From the NCBI RefSeq assembly GCF_001039355.2, contig NW_019775387.1:128162-164192 (forward strand): a DNA stretch of 36,031 nucleotides, read 5' to 3'. Source of the stretch: Lingula anatina (taxonomy: Eukaryota; Brachiopoda; Lingulata; Lingulida; Lingulidae). The position numbers and the translations under genes are program-made. A model generated the notes under the pieces. It saw only the letters and a program-made list of their open reading frames with translations. It had not been told where the DNA came from and searched no databases. Each line of letters starts with the position of its first letter. The first letter of the stretch is position 1. This document shows positions 18,661 to 32,851 of this stretch, one piece after another.

Positions 18661-21600
18661 ATGAAGATGTGTTCAGCGAGGATGATTTTATCAGCGATCG
18701 TTTTGTTCCTTTTCACGTTGCTGGATGTCTCTTGTGCAGGTGAGTTTGGTATTGACCCATTAGAGCCTGCGTCATCAAAACAAACAGCAGCCATTCTGGA
18801 GGGAGACCGGAATCGTCTGCTGCGCATGAACAAGCCATGTCAGTAGTTCATTTTTCGTTTTCTGTATTTCCTTTGATAATTAACCGAGCAAAATGATTAA
18901 TTACTGCAGGTTATTTGATCGAGAAAAGATAACTAACTTTACAAGCGTTCACACTTGTCTGCAGTGGTAACAATCCATGATGAAGGAACTAAAACCATAA
19001 ACGGAGGAGAGACGGCGAGGTGGCTTTGAAAAGTAAAGGAATAAAACTAATCTATTTTATAGCAAAGAATGAAGAGCCAGCTGTGCAGATTTTACCATAA
19101 AAGAAAAAACAGTACAAAACCAAAGACCTAGGTGTGTACGTTTGGGGCACACGTACACTGCATATTTATTTAAAGTAGTGCCCAATAAGTTTGGGTGGAG
19201 ACTCCGAGAGTGTGTTAATTTGTTAAAACGTGTGGAAATACCCAGGCAGGGTTTCGACTTTTATAATGAAGACTCACCTATTGCCTTGGGTGTAATTTGT
19301 TATCAGTTACGGTGCTCTCTAGATTTTATCGGCTGTCACCTACCTCTTTAATACCTGGTTAGCATTATTGCCAATTAGTGTTAAGGCTATATTTGTACTG
19401 TACACAGCTGAGCTGGGCCAATCAATTACCTGTATGAAGTGNAATGACCATTTAAGGGAAATCATGTCACTTACTGTTCTCAAACTTACAGGAAAGAAAC
19501 ATGGGTCTAACATACAGCTTCAATAGGCAACGCAGTCTGTTTGGTAAATTTTTCTGGCAATTTAACAGTTTTTTGTGAAAATTTAATTTTTCACTTATTT
19601 GCATCTTTATTTTCTGTTCTTTGTCTGTACATTTGACAGCTTTGCTGCCTTGTTTCAATTTCTAAAAACCTAGTGACACTGCAAAAGTAGACAAAACCTT
19701 TTTAATGAATTAACATTCTAAACATTTCCTGAGATGTTAGACATTATTCACTTCTTAACAAATGGCAGATGTTCTACTTTAAATAGTAAAATAAACTAGA
19801 TCAATTGGAGAATGTGAAATGGTGTTGAGAAGGTTTTTAATTGAGTCCGTCTATGATTTTTGTGTGAAAACAGATAGTAATTATTATTTTTATATGCTAG
19901 ACTGATGTAATTAAACTTCAACTTGGACAAATAATTCTTCAACTCGCTAACTTTTAATAATATAAAAAAAATGTTAAATGGGCCTATATATTGAGAATGA
20001 GTGAGTAATACTCTGCAACTGTGTAAATATTATACAGTAGTCAGCAACTAAATATTTTAATTACGTTATAAAACGGGATTCACATTTATCTTACTCCTAT
20101 ACTTGATATCATCACCATATTGTCCATGAGCATTTGGACATCAGATGGGTGGATAACGTAAATAAATTTTTGTATTTTATTAAAAAAAGAAGCTAACATG
20201 GTGAGGAAAGAAAGTTGAAACGACAAGATGATAGTTTTTTTTTCCTTGTAGCAATTTTTAGGTCTGTGTCTTAGAGGTTTTTTTCCTTGTAGCTTTTTTA
20301 TCTTTTGCTTAGAAAAAGCTTATTGTTGCATTTCAGTCCATGAAAGAAAGTGGGAGAACATCAATACTTTTATTTTTATACTTATTCCTTTAATCCTACC
20401 ATGTATAGTACTTTAGATATATTTACTTCTTGAAAATAACAAATATCTTGGTAGATCACAGATTGAATAAGTTATCCACACTTTCTTATATCTGGTCTTA
20501 CTGTTCATCATAAAGGGCAACTTGTATTTATTTGACATTTAGTTGAAGGTTTATAGGTTTCCCCAGCTTGAAAGCAACAAGAAATTGGAAGCTTGCAGAA
20601 TTTTACTGTGAACCCTTTCAGTTATTTGACAGTTCAGACAAAACAAACCTGTGCATGTGTACTTGCTGAATGGGTTAGACTACTCTAATTAGCTGTCACA
20701 TTTTCTTTGGGGAACAATTGTGTTTAAGAGTGCATTCCCAGAGATTTAGATCGATCCAACTAGATCAACCTAACTCCCTGGGGGTTCATGCTAAATTGCT
20801 GTCAGCCACCGCGCATGGAAGTTAATTACCCCCTTACAGCCTTATAGAAAATTTCTGCTTTCTTTCTGTGCTAGATATAACCCTGTCTTTTTCGGCAGGT
20901 CACTTGAATAAGTATGCACCCACAGCCCCAGCCATATGCAATGCATGCACAGTACTTTGTTATTTAACAGACTTTTACAAACTGGAGAGACGGATAAATA
21001 TGCTAAATTACGACCAGAAATTTGGTGAAGGTGCAGTTTTAATTTAAACTTTTTTATGACTGACGGAGTGATTAATTATCCCTTGGCATTTCCATCTTCA
21101 TTAGGAACTAGTAGAAGTGGTTTATCATAGCCATTTTGGTTACCTTGCAAAACTGAGCTTGCTTTGCTGTGAATTGAGAGCAACTGATGTGCTTGTTTAT
21201 AATGAATGGCAGCCAAGGATTGAAGTTTTGTAACTTTTTATTACAGCATAAAGGTGGCTTGGTTGAAAGTCCTAATTTAATAGAAAAACTTTTGACACAG
21301 ATTGGAAAAAATGTGAAATATAGCTATTTTCCTCAAAATCTAGAAGATCAATTTCATTTAACCTTTTCCTTAACAAGATGCATTCAATAAAACATTGATT
21401 CAGTGGAGGATTTTCCATTGAATGCAAATCTGACTTGAGGGCAAGCTTACTTGTTATGGACATGCATTTTATGTATGTGAGCTTTTCTTTAACATTATAA
21501 CCAATAAAGACACATGGGAGCAATTTCAGTTACCAGGAAAGAATGATGGAACAAAATTCATTTAAATCATCACACAGCAAGAAGGGGCAAAACAGGATAT

Positions 21601-24600
21601 ATTCCCATAAAAATGTATTTAACATGTTGCATGTGAACAAATTGATTTCCATGGCACTTGTAGAGCAAATAGCATGACACAATATAGATTTTCCCTCAGG
21701 ATATATTAGTTTTGTTTGGCTGACTTGCACTTGACCCTGCTTTTTATAACAGATGGTATGCTACATTTAAAGGAAATTAGAGAGCTCTTATTAAAACTTT
21801 CATCTTTTAATGCCGCTGATTAACTGGAGCAATGTGTGGTTTGAATCATAGACCAGTGAGCTCCATCAGGTAATAAACAAAAATGCCAGTATAGTAGATC
21901 ATGTAAGAAGGAGAAGGAGAAAGGGATAAGATGACTACTGTATCTATGATTGTGTATATGGAACAGGCAGTGACTCCTGAGGCCAGAGGCAGAGACCCCA
22001 CAAGTAAAAATCTACTGCTGTAATAAGCCCCCCCTCACAGCCATTCCCTGTTTAATGTTATGTGTCACATTGTGTAATTCCTTATTAATGTTACAGTAAA
22101 TAAGCTAGTGTGAACACAGGAAGTAATTTATCATAAAAAAAGGCTCTAAAATTCCTGTCTGATTATTTCTGTATCTTGGGCAGGTGAGTGAATTGAAAGT
22201 CACATTTGATTTCTGAAGACCAACCTGGGCATTTTCTTTGAAAGATAAAAATGTCTCTATATCTTTCAAACTGCAAACTTAATTATCTCCATCTTCTTCC
22301 TATTAGTATGGGAATTTCTGTTGATAAGTTCAATGTGAGGTTAGGAATAACAAACTTCCCAGATATGTAGCAACATTTTCTGGGTAAAACTTTTGCACCC
22401 TTATATTCACTATTATATTAATGAATGCAAATAGGCAAAAAGTTATTTTACATTTTTTCCTACTCATTATAAAATAAGAATAATGGGTTCCTTACAGGTT
22501 TGACTATAAAAGTTCTGTAAACTTATATTGCTAGGAATCATATTATTAAGGTAGCAGGTATTTTGGTGATTTCACAGAGATACCTGGTGTGTTTTGCTAT
22601 AGATAAGAAATTGTAGAAACTGCATACATTATGGAATGTGCATTTTAAATGAGCATTGAACATTTTAATTGATTGAATGACAAATTGATTAGAAATTTAA
22701 CAGTGTCTCTTTTTTGCTTTCAGTTTCTTTATACGGAAATGATTTCCTCCATGTTCCGTTCCGCGATGCTGGAAGCACCACTAATGTCCGCCTTGAGTTC
22801 CGCACCAGTGTTGCCAATGGTGTCCTGTTTGTGGCAGCAGGGAGCACAGATTACTGCATCATTGAACTGAAGTCGGGAACCATCCAGGTCCGCATAGAGT
22901 TGGGATCTGGAGAAACTGTTGTAGAATCCCCTCCAGGACTATATCTGAATGATCTGGCGTGGCATGTGGTCAACTTAAAAAGAAAGGGGGGTAGCGTGCA
23001 ACTCACTGTAGATTACATCTATGAGACAAGAAGGAGAATTCCAGGGAAGTTTTATGAACTTAACATTGATGATGGTGTATATGTTGGAGGTGTCAGTGAT
23101 ACTGGTGGCTTATACTACACTCACAATCTTCTTGGATACAGGGGGTGTCTAAAACATATTCATTTCAATACCTACAGTATTCTAGATATTGTAAGACATA
23201 GCAAGGGGAACAAGAAAATCACCAAGGATGTACAGTCCCACTGCAGCAGAGAATTTAACTCTGAACCTAAACAAGCAATCAGTTTTACAGACAAGACCTC
23301 ATATGTTGGATTTTTTGTGCAGAGTTCTCAAAATGAAATTACATTTTCGTGCAATCTAAGGACTAGATCTAAAACTGGAATAGTACTCTTTATCTTAGGA
23401 AGAAAGCTCAAGTCAAATTTCATTTTATTAGAACTGAACAATGGATTACTGACATTGTCTACAAAAAGAAATGGCAAAGTGAAAAGTGTTTCTACTAAAA
23501 TTATTTTGAGTGATGGAAATAAACACTACATCAGTCTCAAAATTTCTGCACTTCACATGGAGTTGGAAACTGAAACAGAACACAAGCAGCATTATTTTAC
23601 CTCTAAAGAACAGAGCTCTTTAGATCTTTCTTCCATGTGGTTCATTGGTGGGCTTAGTTCCAAGATGACCACAATTGCCGCCAACCTGGGCATTGACTCA
23701 TTAAAGAACTTACCAAAAAATATTGCTGGAATTTCCTTACAGGGTTGCATAAAAGATGTAAAAATTGATGGCAAAGCCATGGGACTTCTTTCAGCGCAGA
23801 TCACACATCTCATAACCCCAGGCTGTGCTTGGACTTTTCCTTGCTCCTCGTCTCCTTGTGATGAAGGGTCAGTGTGCGTAGAGCATAGTTACACACAGTT
23901 TGAATGTGTCATAAAAGACCTGAAAACCGCAACAGACTACATGCTACCTGCGGATGCCACTGTCTTACCTACTGTAGACCTGGTGCGCTTACACCCACTT
24001 GTTGTAAGGGAGGGAGGGTCAGAGGTGATCACAGAAAACAATGTGGATTTTGTGTTCAACTACAGGGCATATGGAATGAGGGATTCTGCAATATTTTTCC
24101 ATGTTGTTGAGCCACCTAAGCATGGAGAGTTGGACGTAAGAGTGAGAAGCCGGTCAGAGAACAGCTTATTTACTCTACTAGATCTGACTATTGGAAAGGT
24201 GCTGTATATAAATGATGGATCGGAAGAAAATTCAGACCAAGTGACATTTGCTGTTGAACTTTTAGGGGGAGCAGACAGTGACCTCCCTGAGATACTCAAA
24301 AAACCATATCGTTTTACACTAAGGATTCAGGTTCAGCCTGTTAATGATCCGCCTATTTTAAAACTCCCACCAGGGGGGACTGTCGGTGTTCTTAAACATA
24401 CCAAGACACCCCTGAGTCAAGAGTCATTAAATGTGGTTGACCCAGACAGCAATCCAGACCAGATTACTTACACTGTGGCCTTTGAGGGTCCTGAACATGT
24501 GGTTGCCAGTCACTTTGAATTGGCTCAGAAACCAGGTGAAAGTGTCACAGCCTTCACTCAAAAGGAAGTCGCTGACAGAAAAGTGTTTTTTGTTAATCAG

Positions 24601-27600
24601 GGAGAACAAAAGACCAGAGTTAATGTTCAGGTTAATGATGGAAAGGACAGTAGTGTTAGGAAGATGATAACTTTTGTTACCATCCCTATTGAACTGTCAG
24701 TGACCCACAATACTGGTGTGAATGTATTCCCCACCAGTTATTCTTTAATTCTTCCAGAGAATCTCACCACTGCCACAAATATTCAGCGCCAAGACATTGA
24801 TGTCAGATATGAAATTACCAAGTCTCCAAAATATGGTGAAATTCAGAAGCAAAAATCTAGCACAAAAGAATGGTTTCCTGTCAGCATTTTTTCTCAGAAG
24901 CATATTGACAGGGGCAGGCTGAGGTATTTCCACACAGGCAGAGCTTTACATGTTATTCCTGACATGTTTGTCTTCACTGCCTCAACCCAAGGTGCTAGCA
25001 TTCAATCCAGACAGTTTCACATTACCTTTGATCAGGTGCAGCTGCAGCTGAACAAAAACACAAAGCTTCAATTAGAAGGTGTGATGGAAATGGAGCTTAA
25101 CAAATCTCACCTGAGTGCTTCAACGAACAATCCTAATGCCCTCCCTGATGCTGTAATGTACAAGCTTATAACCACACCAAGACAAGGGCACCTGCTCAAA
25201 TTAAAGAACAGCAACAGTAATGAGTATCAGCAAAGACTAGGGCAAAGCTCAAATTTTACCCAAAAAGATATCAATGATGGCCTCATCTTATATAAGCTGC
25301 ACAGGACATCGGATAATGTTGTTAATGACAACTTTCAGTTTAGGCTGCAGTTCAAGGATGCAGGCAGCATTCAGTCTACTGCTTTTACATTTGAGATTGA
25401 ATTTATACCTGTTGAAAGTGATATTTTGTTTACTAACAGACTGCTGAAAGATGTTTTAGAAGGCGGAAGAAAAGTGATTACTAGAGACTATTTTTACCTG
25501 GAAACTGATCAGATTTCAGAGTTTAAATTTACTCTGCTTACATTTCCCAATCATGGCATTTTGCAGCTTATTAACTCAGAAAGTGACACCGTCATCAGCA
25601 ACAATATTTCCCAGTTCAGTAATGCAGACATAAGAGAAGGCAATGTAGTGTACAAACATGATGACTCAGAGTACGAATTTGACAGTTTTGACTTCATGGC
25701 CACACCCATTATTGGGCCATCATCAGAAGACAAGCTGGAAATGGAGATTGTGGAATACACTGACACATTTCATATAAAAATTCTCCTTCGCAATGACAAC
25801 CCACCAGTAAGGGTAGTGGACAAAGTATTCAATATTGTTAGGAATGGGATCAGGCCATTTACAGATGAGGACATAAAATATACAGATCCAGATATTAATT
25901 TTGACACTAGCAACTTGCAGTACACAAGGCGTGGAATTTCAAATGGAGAGATAGTGAATTCTACTGATCCCACTCTCAAAGTTTATCATTTCACTCAAAA
26001 AGACCTGGAAACTGGTCAGTTGATGTTTGTCCACAAAGGAAAAGAATATGCTCGGATATCCATTAAGGTAACAGATGGCCAGTTTCATGATATTGGACTT
26101 ATGACAATTCATGCATCTGACCCATACATCAAACTAATAAACAACACAGGGCTGGCTGTTTTCAAAGGTAAAAGTGTTGCCCTGCGGTCTGATAACCTTA
26201 GCATTGAAACCAATATTAATGCTGCAGATAATGAGATTCGAATTATCATTATATCTGCTCCAAGATATGGTAAAATTTTAAGAAGAGAACATATCTCCTC
26301 GGAATTCAATATGCAAGATGTAAAAAGAGGGCATGTTAAGTATGAACATGGTAACAGTGGACACATTAAAGACTCCTTCAAGTTTGCTATACACGTCAAA
26401 GATGTGAGCATTCAGGGCACCTGCAACATTACAGTGTTTTTGGAGGACCATCATCATCCACCAAAGTTTCAGCATAACAAGATGCTGGTTGTGGAGGAGG
26501 GACACACTGGAGTTATAAGTGACAACATTCTACTTGTCACACATTCCATTACGCCACCAGAGGGCATTTTGTTCACCATCCAAGATGGGCCCAAGTTTGG
26601 TCATCTGGATCTGGATTCGCAGTTAAATGTTCACAATTTCACTCAGGGAGATATAGATTCTGGAAAGTTGGCATATGTTCACACTGAGCCTGGTGTAGTT
26701 GAAGATGTTATAACATTTAATGTGTCTAATGGGGTGCTTACATTACAGGGTTTGGAGTTTGTCATTGACATCATTCCAGAGGTACTCCCTGTCAGTGTTA
26801 CCAATATAACACTGAAAGAGGGAGGGACAAAAGCCTTAACAAAGCAGTACATACAGGTGACAAACAAACATTTCAAAGATGACAATTTCGAGTACGAGAT
26901 TACACAGCAGCCTTACTATGGTTGGATAGAGAGAACTCAGGCACAAGGCGTTCAATTAGACCAATTTAGCTCCCAGGATATTCATAACGAGTTCATATAT
27001 TATACACACAATGGAGAGGAATTCTACACTGATGAGTTCACCGTCCTGGCTAGAGCCATGGGGTCTGGCAAACAGAGCAAACCCCATACCATATATATCA
27101 CCCTGATACCAGTAAATGACCAAGTCCCCCAGATAGTGACCAATAAAGATCTGCATGTGTGGAAAGGGTCTATTACATTGCTGACCAGTGCCCATCTTAG
27201 TGCCACTGACCAAGACACCCTGCCTGGAGACCTTCGTTATAAAATCACCAGTCCAGATTGTGGGTATGTGGCCTTAAAGGAAAAGACTGGAGATGAGATT
27301 GTACAGTTTACACAAGCTATGCTGGACAGCAATCAGCTTGTGTTTGTCCACAGTGGTGAGTTTTGTTTGAGAATTGAGAATAAGTTTTAATTAGAGATGC
27401 AGCTGTTAAAGAAGTACGTGCACAGTACTGTCTGTGCCAAAATGTGTAGTCAGGTACGGGTCAAATAAAGTGTTTTGTTGCATTTAGCTGAGCTTGTTTG
27501 TGACAAGTTAAGATTTGTGACATTCAGCATTAATGCAGACCTATCAGGTTGAAAGAGTCCTCGAGTTTCAGTAGTGATTGTAACCCTCTTACCTGTAAAA

Positions 27601-30600
27601 TAGGCTCTGAAAGACTTGAAAGGACAAACACTAATCAGCATATCATTTCTTAACATATTATTTGTCCAAGTATCTTTGTAGGATAGTGCCTGTTACTACT
27701 ACTACTCTGTAAATCAGGTATTGTAATTTTCACCCAAACTAAAAAAAAAAAAAAAAGACATGCATGCAGGAAGATTTTTTGCATGATGTTTTTATGAGGT
27801 TAATAATCAAAAGTTAAGACTCAGGCAGTGGCATAGATATTCATGGAGATACAGTTTTCTTTCTTTCTTTTTTTTTTTTTCATGGGTTTAATAGAAATGA
27901 ATCTTACATGCAACAATAATTGCTAGTAATGCATTTTGAATCAAAAAAAGACTTTCATAACTTTAGGGGTGTGGCTGTTTCAGACAAGTTGCCACTGCCT
28001 CATATGCAAATTCTAGCACCTCTTTTGTACCACTGTCTCCTGAAATATTAAATCGAGAAAATTGAAACTTGAGGGATTGATAAATCTATCACAAGAGCTG
28101 TGCCTGCTGTACATGACATTGTTGTGAAATCTGGGGACATTGTTGTGGAGTGTGGGGATATATGATTGTAACCCATCAAAACAGTTATTGTAAAATTAGT
28201 GCTGATCCAGTGTTGTAAAGGAGGAGAGGGGGTTGCCTTATTTTTCCTGAACTCCCCTGTTCACATCCCTATTTAATAAGAAGCAGTATTCTGGGCAAGA
28301 GTTTCATCAGCTTTTGTGTGTAAATATAATGGAAAATTATGGGTTCATCCCACTGGGAATTTAACACTTCTGTCACATTGGTTATGCAAACATTTTGTGT
28401 TACATTAGTATACCCATTGTTGGCTGTTTTATATATACTACAGCGCCCTCCAATAGGGACGAAATGGACATCAATTAAAAAGTGACATTAAACAAGTATG
28501 CAAGTTCTACATGCAATGTGTGCATTACAGACATGACCAAAATGTTCACATTTTTTGTGGAATGAATCCGTGATAGATAACATGGATTTGAGTGACAACT
28601 GGAACAGCTGTAGGCTTTTAACTCAGATAATGGCATTATATTATTGATATTTTTGAGCTGCGTCACTTAAAGTGAATGATTATCTTTCAGGTGATGCTTC
28701 AGGGAGCTTCCATTTCCAGGTGAATGATGGCATCAACTACTCAGACAGAGAGATTTTCCGCATTACTGCAAGCCCACTGGTACTTCATCATAACACTGAT
28801 GCAAAGCTAGATGTTTACCCAGGCACTCTGCACCCAGTCACAGTGGCAGTGCTCAATGCCAGTACAAATGACGCCAACCAGACACGCCCCCTGGTGTACA
28901 CTTTGAAAACTAGGCCTAGGTATGGGAAATTGGTGACTACTGTGAATGGTAGCAATTTAGAAGTGTCGTCCTTTACTCAGGCTGAGGTGAATGCTGGTGA
29001 GATAGCATATCAACACATGCAGGCTTTAAGTCAGTGGTCAATAGATGATACCTTCACATACGAATTGAGCACTCTGTATGCTGCATCAGTCACTGAGAGA
29101 CTGGAAATTTCAATCTCTTATGACAATATCAATGCCAAGAATCAGGACCAACTTGTTAAAATGTCAGAAGTTAAAGTTCTTGAGGGCGGGCAAATTACAT
29201 TTAATGAAAATCATTTAGATGTTTCTAGATTAACTGAAAAGATAAAGTCAATCAGCCGAAGTGCAGTTTTGAAATTTTTCATCACAAAATTTCCCAGCCA
29301 TGGATACTTGTTGATTAATGATCTGAATGCTACTGCAGGTGCATATTTCCTGGAGAAGGAAATCAAAAATAACCGCTTTAAATATGTGAATGATCACTCA
29401 GATGCACACTGGGACAGCTTTGACTTCAGCCTTAAGGTCACAGGTCTAGGGTCCAAGATGACTTCACCAAAGTTCAATGCCACTGTTAACATCACAATCA
29501 TACCAGTGAATGATCAGCCATTTAGGATTGTAACAAAACATCCAACAATAGAGGTGATTCAGGGATTTACAATTAACATTACTCCGCAGCATCTGAAGAC
29601 TACAGATCTTGACTCTCCTCCAGAGAACCTTACATACACTATACTCACAGGGCCAACTAATGGAATTGTGGCCTTTGCTAATGCCCCTAAACTTGCTATC
29701 AGTTCTTTCACACAGAAGGATATCAATCAACTCCGATTGATATTTGTACAGGATGGGACCAGAGCTTCAGGCACTTTTAATTTTAAAGTATCAGATGGTC
29801 AGTTTGACCCTTATTATAAAGTGTTCACAATCAATGTGATCCCTCTCACATTAGACGTTGTCAGCAGTTCTGGACTGCAGTTGTTGCAGAGTCAGTCTGC
29901 TGTGCATTTAAACCAGTCACATTTGAATATCTCCACTAACGGGCTGCAGGAGGACATCGCGTTTTTCATATCTGAGCCACCACAATTTGGAAAACTGTTC
30001 ATAGAAGATAAAACAGTCGAGCAGTTTTCACATCACAGTCTGGTAGAGTCTCAGGTTGTGTATATCCAGACCGACATGACTGCGGGTCAAGACTCGTTTG
30101 TTCTGAATGCAACAATTGCTGATCACCATATCATGGTTCCAATGAGTGTATCTATTCAGCCCTTTGTCAAGCAGGGCAACGTCAGCATTCCGTCAGGTTC
30201 AAGGGTGCCGATTTCACTGTCAGAACTGAATGCAACAGCATTAGCAATAGCTACTAACAGCAATCCAGTATATTATGTGATAAAACGGCCAGTGTTTGGT
30301 AAATTGAAGAAGACTATTATTAAAAGGTCAACACAGTCTGTGGATGGTAGTTTTACCTTCACTCATGATGACATTATTAAAAATAGTGTGTATTATGAAG
30401 CTGATTTAGTGCATGTCCCAACCAATGGCCTAATCCATGACAAATTTGGATACAGATTGACAGCTCCCAATGTTCAGCCTGCTGAAGGGGAGGTTATCAT
30501 AAAGCTTCAGCCACCATTACTAACAACTGGGGCCATGACACAAAGTCCAGGTTTGGAGAAAGAAAGGGGTGCAGATCAAAGCACTATGTTTGATCAAATA

Positions 30601-31185
30601 GACATAGGAGATGCTGAAAGAAAAAATAATAGCAACTCTGACAGTGTGTCAATAGACAAAGCAGCCAGGGAGTCGGATATTAGTGGACTTCCCCCAACTG
30701 CATGGGTCATAACACTCGTCTTAGCTGTAGTGGTTACATTAGTGTTATTAATGATAGGGATTGCTGTTTGCAAGTATAAGTATGACCAAAGAAAGAGGGG
30801 GACCTTTCAGCCACAAAGAGAGGACTCGCAGACCCCCCTGTCCCAGTCACATGTGACAATTGAACCGCAACGTTGGTCACAAAGTCAAAGCATGGATGAA
30901 CTACCACAAAGTCATTTAATGGCCAGCTGCAGTCACAGGTCACCTCCAAGGTCACCAGATCCTTCAAGGACAGAGGTCAGTAGGGCAGTTCCAGAGGTCA
31001 AGGTCACACCTTTGATTAATTTGGAAGAACAGGTCAAGCTTAAGACACCAGAGGGCAGCATTGCGTCCCTAACAACTGATAGTCAAAGCCAGATGACTTT
31101 TGATTGGGATATGGTAGACCCTGAAATACTGAAACAGTGCAGAATTACAAATCCAGTACTGAAAGATAACCAATATTGGGTGTAA
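18661..31185 (+). CDS. CSPG4: CSPG4 (NG2-type chondroitin sulfate proteoglycan core protein)
   Basis: Type I cell-surface proteoglycan; in other animals it acts in matrix adhesion and growth-factor co-reception, and in flies (kon-tiki) in muscle targeting (family knowledge). Three coding exons: 18661-18739, 22724-27355, 28691-31185, all joined in phase 1, giving 2401 residues (human 2322). Layout: signal peptide 1-26 (MILSAIVLFLFTLLDVSCA); two laminin G domains, about 30-200 and 205-395; a short Cys-rich patch 393-415; 15 CSPG repeats, about 443-2170, each with a G-x-L/I turn followed by FTQ-D-x-x-x-G-x-x-x-Y-x-H; membrane span about 2240-2263; cytoplasmic tail of 137 residues. The end DPEILKQCRITNPVLKDNQY plus WV closely matches human, including the PDZ-binding terminus QYWV. 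The second intron interrupts repeat 10. The ATG at 18589 is also in frame, but 18661 directly precedes the signal peptide. FRAS1/FREM proteins share CSPG repeats but not this N- and C-terminus. Confidence 0.95.
18740..22723 (+). other. CSPG4 intron 1
   Basis: 3984-bp GT-AG intron (donor GCAG|GTGAGT, acceptor TTTTTTGCTTTCAG|TT). It is AT-rich and shows no recognisable coding exon, RNA gene or transposon protein. A duplicated TTTTTTCCTTGTAGC tract occurs near 20236-20292, and one undetermined base (n) is at 19442. Confidence 0.8.
27356..28690 (+). other. CSPG4 intron 2
   Basis: 1335-bp GT-AG intron (donor CACAGTG|GTGAGT, acceptor TTATCTTTCAG|GT) inside CSPG repeat 10. If retained, the frame stops at 27388-27390. 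An AATAAA lies at 27464-27469. The rest is noncoding, with homopolymer A and T runs near 27741 and 27870. Confidence 0.8.
27464..27469 (+). terminator. Candidate intronic polyadenylation signal in CSPG4
   Basis: AATAAA about 74 nt after the in-frame intronic stop, followed by GT-rich sequence (GTGTTTTGTTG, CTTGTTTGTG) of the kind that promotes cleavage. Its use is not shown by the sequence. Confidence 0.35.
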
Positions 31186-31310
31186 ATTGAAGCATTGCAT
31201 TTTTTTGGAACTGGGCAGCGATGTAAAATGTAATGGTTATCATGTAAGGGTTGCTTTATCAGATTTTGGCTAATCAGTTGCAATTATATTTGCTCAGTTG
31301 GGCAATGTCA

Positions 31311-31316
31311 AATAAA
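31311..31316 (+). terminator. CSPG4 proximal polyadenylation signal
   Basis: AATAAA about 126 nt after the CSPG4 stop codon. It is the nearest of three candidates in this 3' region. Confidence 0.55.
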
Positions 31317-32851
31317 GATTTTGTACCTACCGGTATGTTGAAGACTTCCGAACAGTTAGTTGAAATTGAGAGTATTACCAATTTTAGTTTATTACCATAT
31401 CTAATATAAATGCCAAGAATCGAATCCTTTTATTGTCATCTTGAAGAAACAAGAATTTAGACCACCAGATACTTTTCTTTCTTTTTACATTTTGTACTTT
31501 TTTACGATATCATCATGTCTTCTAGCTACATCTATTATTCAAAATGATATTACAATTTTACTTATATTATTGGTATTAGTGTTGTATACAGATCTGGTGT
31601 GTGCATTTTTTCTAGAGATTACATCTCTGACCATGTTCAACGCATTATAACAAACATATCTTAAGACTAGCTGTACTTGTGACAGTTCTGTTACAGCAGT
31701 TGATGTTACTGCAAAAAATAATAATAATTATGACGTTAGTCAGTGTGTTCAGTATGCAATAAAGTCTTTTCATATCTTGCACACAGTAAAATTTCATGTC
31801 AAGTTTTTTGGTTATGTTAAATAACTTTGAAGCAGCCACTGTTTCCAAAACTGTACAATCTAGTGTTCTTTGGTACTAGTTTTTGGGGGATAAAAGATAC
31901 CACATGGAAATTGATTTGACAGAAGATATTTGCTGATATTTCTGAACTGGGGATATGCATTTTGTACTTTCCCACTTGAATTAATCATCAATCTAATGCT
32001 CTTTCAATATTATTGATTACTAAAATTCTGAAGCTGTAGCAACCACAACTGCTCAGACTTGGCAATTATTGTATTCTATTCAATAAACAGAGTGCATGTC
32101 GTAGGTAATGAATTGAGATCAAATGTGAAAAGATGTACAACTTTCACATTTAAGGAGTACTTGCACAAATCTTAAATTCAAATGACTCGTTTCCAGTAGT
32201 GGAATATGGTGGAAATATGCATTATTTTATCGGTGTTCTATGTTTCTCTTCACAGCAATGTGTGATGATACAGATGTCAGTGAAGGACCCCAGCATTCTT
32301 CACTTCACAAGTTATAAATGCTTTTTATCAGCAACTACTTCAAGATGCAATGATGAGTACTTATGCTAAATCATTGCCACTTATAACCACGTTAAATGCA
32401 TAGTGTATCAAAAAGCAAAAAAAAAAAAAAACATTGAAATCCCTATATTAATTGCAATTTTCCAAAAATACTAAATGCACTGTACTAAATGGGTGGAAAA
32501 CGTATGTCAAATTTAGGGCCAGAAATTAAGAGGAAGGTTTGTTTTTAAGTCACTTTTCTGCTGCCTGAGATTAATGTTGGTTTTGAGGCATTTGTATTTT
32601 ATTCATGTTGTTTAAAAAACTGGTAGAAATAATGTTACTCATGTTACAAGGTATTTACTCTTGCAACTTTATCTTTGAACCTCGAAAATCACACAACTTC
32701 ACTTGGGACTCTTCCGAGCAGTTTTCATGAATTTTTCGCGAGGTGTCGGTGTTTTTAACCTTGGTATCATTTCAATCACTGTATCCATTCACTTTTTTTT
32801 CAGACATTTAGAAAACAAACTGCAAAATTATATGTTCCTCACATTCACTTG

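Noticed and set aside
19142-19351. Short open frame in CSPG4 intron 1
   Set aside because: No recognisable domain and no coding bias; isolated in a noncoding intron.
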